Part shown: one piece after another, positions 61,455 through 64,000 of the stretch
Numbering within the stretch: the first letter of the stretch is position 1
Layout of the letters: the number at the start of each line of letters is the position of its first letter
NCBI RefSeq assembly: GCF_016899935.1
Contig: NZ_JACJJK010000004.1
Location: 62,001-126,000, forward strand
Direction of reading: 5' to 3'
Origin: Olsenella uli
GTDB taxonomy: Bacteria > Actinomycetota > Coriobacteriia > Coriobacteriales > Atopobiaceae
Length of the DNA stretch: 64,000 bases
Notes under the pieces: model-generated
Databases searched by the model: none
What the model saw: the letters and a program-made list of their open reading frames with translations, nothing else
What the model was told of the DNA's origin: nothing
Made by a program: the position numbers and the translations under genes

Positions 61455-62225
61455 ATGGCTCAGCTGTTCGATTTCAAGAAGGTCACCGTCGGGCCGCGCG
61501 CCCTTGTCGCCACGGTGGAGCTCGCGCCGAGCGCCCCGCTCATGACGGGCGACGACCCCGCCGCCACCGACCTCGTCCTTGACCTCCTGCCCGGCCTGCT
61601 CGACCATGTCTGCCTGGGCGACGTCGCGCCGACCTTCGGCGAGGTCGCTCAGGACACCGAGCTCGCGCACCTACTCGAGCACGTCACGGTGGAGCTGCTC
61701 GCTCAGACCAACCTCGGTGACGAGGTCTCGTGCGGCCAGACCGCCGAGGTCGGCGAGCGCACCTACGAGGTCACGCTCGGCTGCCCGGACGACGTCCTCG
61801 TCGTCGGCGCGCTCTCGAGCGCGGCATGGATTCTGCAGTGGGCCTTCTCGGGTGGCGGCGAGCCGAAGCCCGACGTGCCCGCCATCGTCTCGGGGCTCGT
61901 GAGCCTTGTGGAGAGCGTCTCCGACCAGGCAGCCGAGAAGGACGTGGAGTCCGAGGCCGAGTTTGCTCCGGAGTTTGTGCCGGAAGTCGCGCCCGAGCCG
62001 GAGGTCGTCCTCGAGCCGGAGCCCGAGGTTATCGTCGACGCCGCGCCGGAGCCAGAGCCCGCCGAGCCCGAGCCCCAGCCCGCGCTTGAGTTCCAGCCCG
62101 AGTCGGAGCCCGAGCCCGAGCCGGCGGTCCCGGAGCCTGAGCCTGAGCCCGCCCCGGCGGAGTCCGTTCCCGCCCCCAGCCCGTGGGACATGGACGACGT
62201 CCCGCGTCCGCACCTCGTTCGTTAG
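61455..62225 (+). CDS. Standalone cyanophycin-synthetase N-domain-like protein with Pro/Glu tail
   Basis: The protein is 256 residues. Residues 1-150 resemble the N-terminal domain of cyanophycin synthetase (PTFGEVAQDTELAHLLEHVTVELLAQ, like the family's LaHvvEHvalELq), but no ATP-grasp or Mur ligase domain follows. Residues 155-250 are Pro-Glu repeats (PEPEPEPAPAE) ending in a short SPWDMDDVPRPHLVR. Its role is unknown. GAGAGGGAGCCCCGG precedes the ATG. It is followed 46 bp later by the YtxH gene and then the PRC-barrel-like gene, probably one operon. Confidence 0.7.
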   Translation: MAQLFDFKKVTVGPRALVATVELAPSAPLMTGDDPAATDLVLDLLPGLLDHVCLGDVAPTFGEVAQDTELAHLLEHVTVELLAQTNLGDEVSCGQTAEVGERTYEVTLGCPDDVLVVGALSSAAWILQWAFSGGGEPKPDVPAIVSGLVSLVESVSDQAAEKDVESEAEFAPEFVPEVAPEPEVVLEPEPEVIVDAAPEPEPAEPEPQPALEFQPESEPEPEPAVPEPEPEPAPAESVPAPSPWDMDDVPRPHLVR

Positions 62226-62271
62226 TGCGCGCCACCCGCGCCCGTACAGTCCGCATCGACAGGAGGTACCA

Positions 62272-62718
62272 ATGAACAAGAAGACGGTTGGCTTCATCTG
62301 TGGAAGCATCGTCGGCGCTGCCGCCGGCGTCGTTGCGGGCATCATGCTCGCCCCGCGCTCCGGCGCCGAGAGCCGCGCGATGGCCGCCGACGCCATGAAC
62401 GACGCCTGGGACTCCGCCGTCGACACCTACGAGCGCGGCGCCAGCGTCGTGACCGACAAGTTCAACGCCGTCCGTCCCACCGTCGACGCCAAGACCGACG
62501 AGCTCCGTGCCAAGGTCGACCTCGCCCGCGAGCGCATGGACCAGCTCCGCGACTCCCTCTCCGAGGCCGTGGCCAACGCCTCCGACCAGGTCAAGGGTGC
62601 CGCTAGCGCCGTCGCCGACCGCGTCTCCGCGATGACCGACCCCGCTCCCGCCGGCGAGAAGGCCGCCGAGGCCGTGCACGTCGAGGTCGTCGACGACGAC
62701 GAGACCCCCGAGGCCTAG
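62272..62718 (+). CDS. YtxH-like membrane-anchored protein
   Basis: The protein is 148 residues: MNKKTVGFICGSIVGAAAGV with a Gly/Ala-rich membrane segment and GIMLAPRSGAESR, the YtxH signature. A long amphipathic helix (SVVTDKFNAVRPTVDAKTDE onward) and an acidic C-terminus follow. It is stress-related in other bacteria. AGGAGGTACCA precedes the ATG. It ends 3 bp before the next start. Confidence 0.85.
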   Translation: MNKKTVGFICGSIVGAAAGVVAGIMLAPRSGAESRAMAADAMNDAWDSAVDTYERGASVVTDKFNAVRPTVDAKTDELRAKVDLARERMDQLRDSLSEAVANASDQVKGAASAVADRVSAMTDPAPAGEKAAEAVHVEVVDDDETPEA

Positions 62719-62721
62719 CGC

Positions 62722-63732
62722 GTGCTTAGAATAGGTTCGCTCACGGGCCAGCGCGTTCTTCTCCACAAGAAGTCGACCAAGGCCAAGGACGGCACCATCA
62801 CGGACAAGTACCAGAAGTTCGGCAAGGTGCGCACTGCGGTCTTCTCGCCCGACGGGAAGCACGTCGCTGGCTTCGTGATCAAGCGCCCGGACGTGGCGGG
62901 CATGGTCAAGCGCGCCGACGCCTTTGTGGCTTGGGATTCCCTCGAGCGCATGGACGAGAAGACCCTCCTCGTCTCGCGTCCCAAGGACGGGCTGGACGAC
63001 GCCGCGCTGCGTCGCCTCGAGCTGGACTGGGACCGCTGCATCATGTGGTCGGGCATGGACGCCAAGACCACGGAGGGCAAGGCGCTCGGCTACGTCTCCG
63101 ACGCGGAGTACGACGAGAAGACCGGCGAGGTCACGCGCTTCTTCACTGCCGACGGCGGGATGGCGCGCGCCCTCATCGGCTCCTTCGTGATCACGGCCGA
63201 CATGGTGCGCGGCTATCGCGACGGCTTCATGATCGTGGACGCGCGGGGCAGAAACGTCGCACTCGACGGCGGTCTGGCCGGGGCGGCCGGCGAAGGCTAC
63301 GCGCGGGCCAAGGCCGGTGCGTCCGAGGTGGGCAAGAAGGTCGGCGCCGCCGCCGGCGAGGCGGTGGACAAGGGATCGTTCGCGCTGGGCCGCGCCCTCG
63401 GCAAGGCCAAGCGCGCTATCGCCGGCGCCGCGACGCCCGAGGACGAACCGCCCGCCGTGCCCGAGGTGCCTGCGGCCGACGTCCGCGTGGAGAAGCCCGT
63501 GGCCCGCATCGCCGAGAAGGGCGTCGATCCGGCGGACGCCCCCAAGAAGCCCAAGCCCAAGACCTACGCGCCTGCCGCCGCGAAGAAGCCCGCGCCCAAG
63601 ACGGCCAAGAAGAAGCCCGCGCCCTCGACGAGCGACAAGGTCGCCCGCGCCGCCGGCAAGCAGCTCAGCGGCCTCGGCAAGATGTTCGGATCCTTCAAGG
63701 ACGAGTTCGACAAAGCCAGCAAGGGCAAGTAG
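62722..63732 (+). CDS. PRC-barrel-like protein with Ala/Lys/Pro-rich C-terminus
   Basis: The protein is 336 residues. The start MLRIGSLTGQRVLLHKKSTK and the FGKVRTAVFSPDGKHVAGFVI segment fit a PRC-barrel, with a second one plausible around 115-170 (GKALGYVSDAEYDEKTGEV... VDARGRNVALDGG). A Gly/Ala helical region and a histone-like Lys/Ala/Pro tail (KKPAPKTAKKKPAPSTSDK) follow. GTG 62722 lies 3 bp after the YtxH stop. It may be tied to the cell envelope or RNA, which is not determinable here. Confidence 0.75.
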   Translation: MLRIGSLTGQRVLLHKKSTKAKDGTITDKYQKFGKVRTAVFSPDGKHVAGFVIKRPDVAGMVKRADAFVAWDSLERMDEKTLLVSRPKDGLDDAALRRLELDWDRCIMWSGMDAKTTEGKALGYVSDAEYDEKTGEVTRFFTADGGMARALIGSFVITADMVRGYRDGFMIVDARGRNVALDGGLAGAAGEGYARAKAGASEVGKKVGAAAGEAVDKGSFALGRALGKAKRAIAGAATPEDEPPAVPEVPAADVRVEKPVARIAEKGVDPADAPKKPKPKTYAPAAAKKPAPKTAKKKPAPSTSDKVARAAGKQLSGLGKMFGSFKDEFDKASKGK

Positions 63733-63752
63733 CGACAACGTGGCACACCCGC

Positions 63753-64000
63753 TTTCCGAATGTATTCGGAATACTTGGAATACATTCCGATGCAATCGGA
63801 ATGATTCGGAATGGGATTCCTAATACAGCGCGGTTATCGCATTTTGCATACAATTAAGAAAACTTTGCATATATCTGCAAAGTTTTTTGCATACATATAC
63901 AAAACTGCAGCGAGTTGGCGTGAATGTCGGCAATCTCCCCATGTTGAGACTCCGTTATTCCAGTCGTATTCCGATAATTCGGAATAGATTCCGATACATT
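63753..64000. repeat. ATTCCGAAT and TTTGCATA repeat clusters at the window end
   Basis: ATTCGGAAT/ATTCCGAT units recur between 63753 and 63820 (about six) and again at 63957-64000 (about three). Between them TTTGCATA appears at 63843, 63864 and 63887 with an inverse TGCAAAG at 63876. The region is AT-rich and holds no gene. It continues beyond the window. Confidence 0.8.

Overview
The window is high-GC actinobacterial DNA with strong GAG/AAG/CTC codon bias. Gene content and order point to a host-associated member of the Coriobacteriia (Atopobiaceae, Olsenella-like). The evidence is gyrA running into tRNA-Ile/tRNA-Ala, an rpsF-ssb-rpsR-(DUF2232)-rplI-dnaB cluster, purine genes, and two very large LPxTG-type surface proteins built from Spy0128/Cna-B-like pilin repeats. 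This placement is inference, since no 16S gene is present.

Layout. 0-16.3 kb is mostly housekeeping: gyrA C-terminus, a DUF151 nuclease-like gene on the minus strand, tRNA-Ile and tRNA-Ala, typA, a UPF0126 membrane protein, two tRNA-Ser genes, a DUF4013 protein, the ribosomal/replication cluster, then purA, a DegV-like gene and purD. 16.3-22.2 kb is an accessory island with an AAA ATPase, a Nudix hydrolase, a DUF4143 ATPase/nuclease-like protein and an AlbA/Schlafen-type protein. The three accessory genes (not the Nudix gene) each have their own short repeats, and two of them lie between long direct repeats. 22.3-32.1 kb is one 3266-residue VWA adhesin. 32.2-38.9 kb holds a small winged-helix protein, an ABC exporter carrying an in-frame palindromic insertion, two membrane proteins, a pyridoxal kinase and a BrnT/BrnA toxin-antitoxin pair. 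39-45 kb is purE, a class B-like sortase, purF, purM, purN and an RNA uracil methyltransferase. 45.2-49.5 kb holds a Vsr/DUF559-like gene, an SPFH protein with a small ribbon-helix-helix partner, and a Fic protein. 49.5-55 kb is a second surface protein whose start is separated from the rest of its reading frame by a run of ten G, so it looks phase-variable and out of frame as given. 55-64 kb holds an EF-G-like protein with altered G motifs, a flavodiiron protein, a second DUF559-like paralogue, a CNNM/CorC protein, a cyanophycin-synthetase-N-domain-like protein, a YtxH protein and a PRC-barrel-like protein.

The most unusual feature is the intergenic DNA. More than ten families of short repeats fill the gaps. 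They include palindromes that abut stop codons, inverted-repeat arrays a few bases after the stop of both DUF559-like genes and the fic gene, tandem repeats just upstream of the ATPase genes, and a 9-mer (GAGAAGAAC) seen at least 14 times in non-coding DNA. Several neighbours of these arrays carry PD-(D/E)XK-like, AAA or Fic domains. A set of single-gene accessory cassettes, each tied to its own repeat array, is the best candidate here for an undescribed system. The poly-G switch and the palindrome inserted inside the ABC transporter are the two sharpest single observations.
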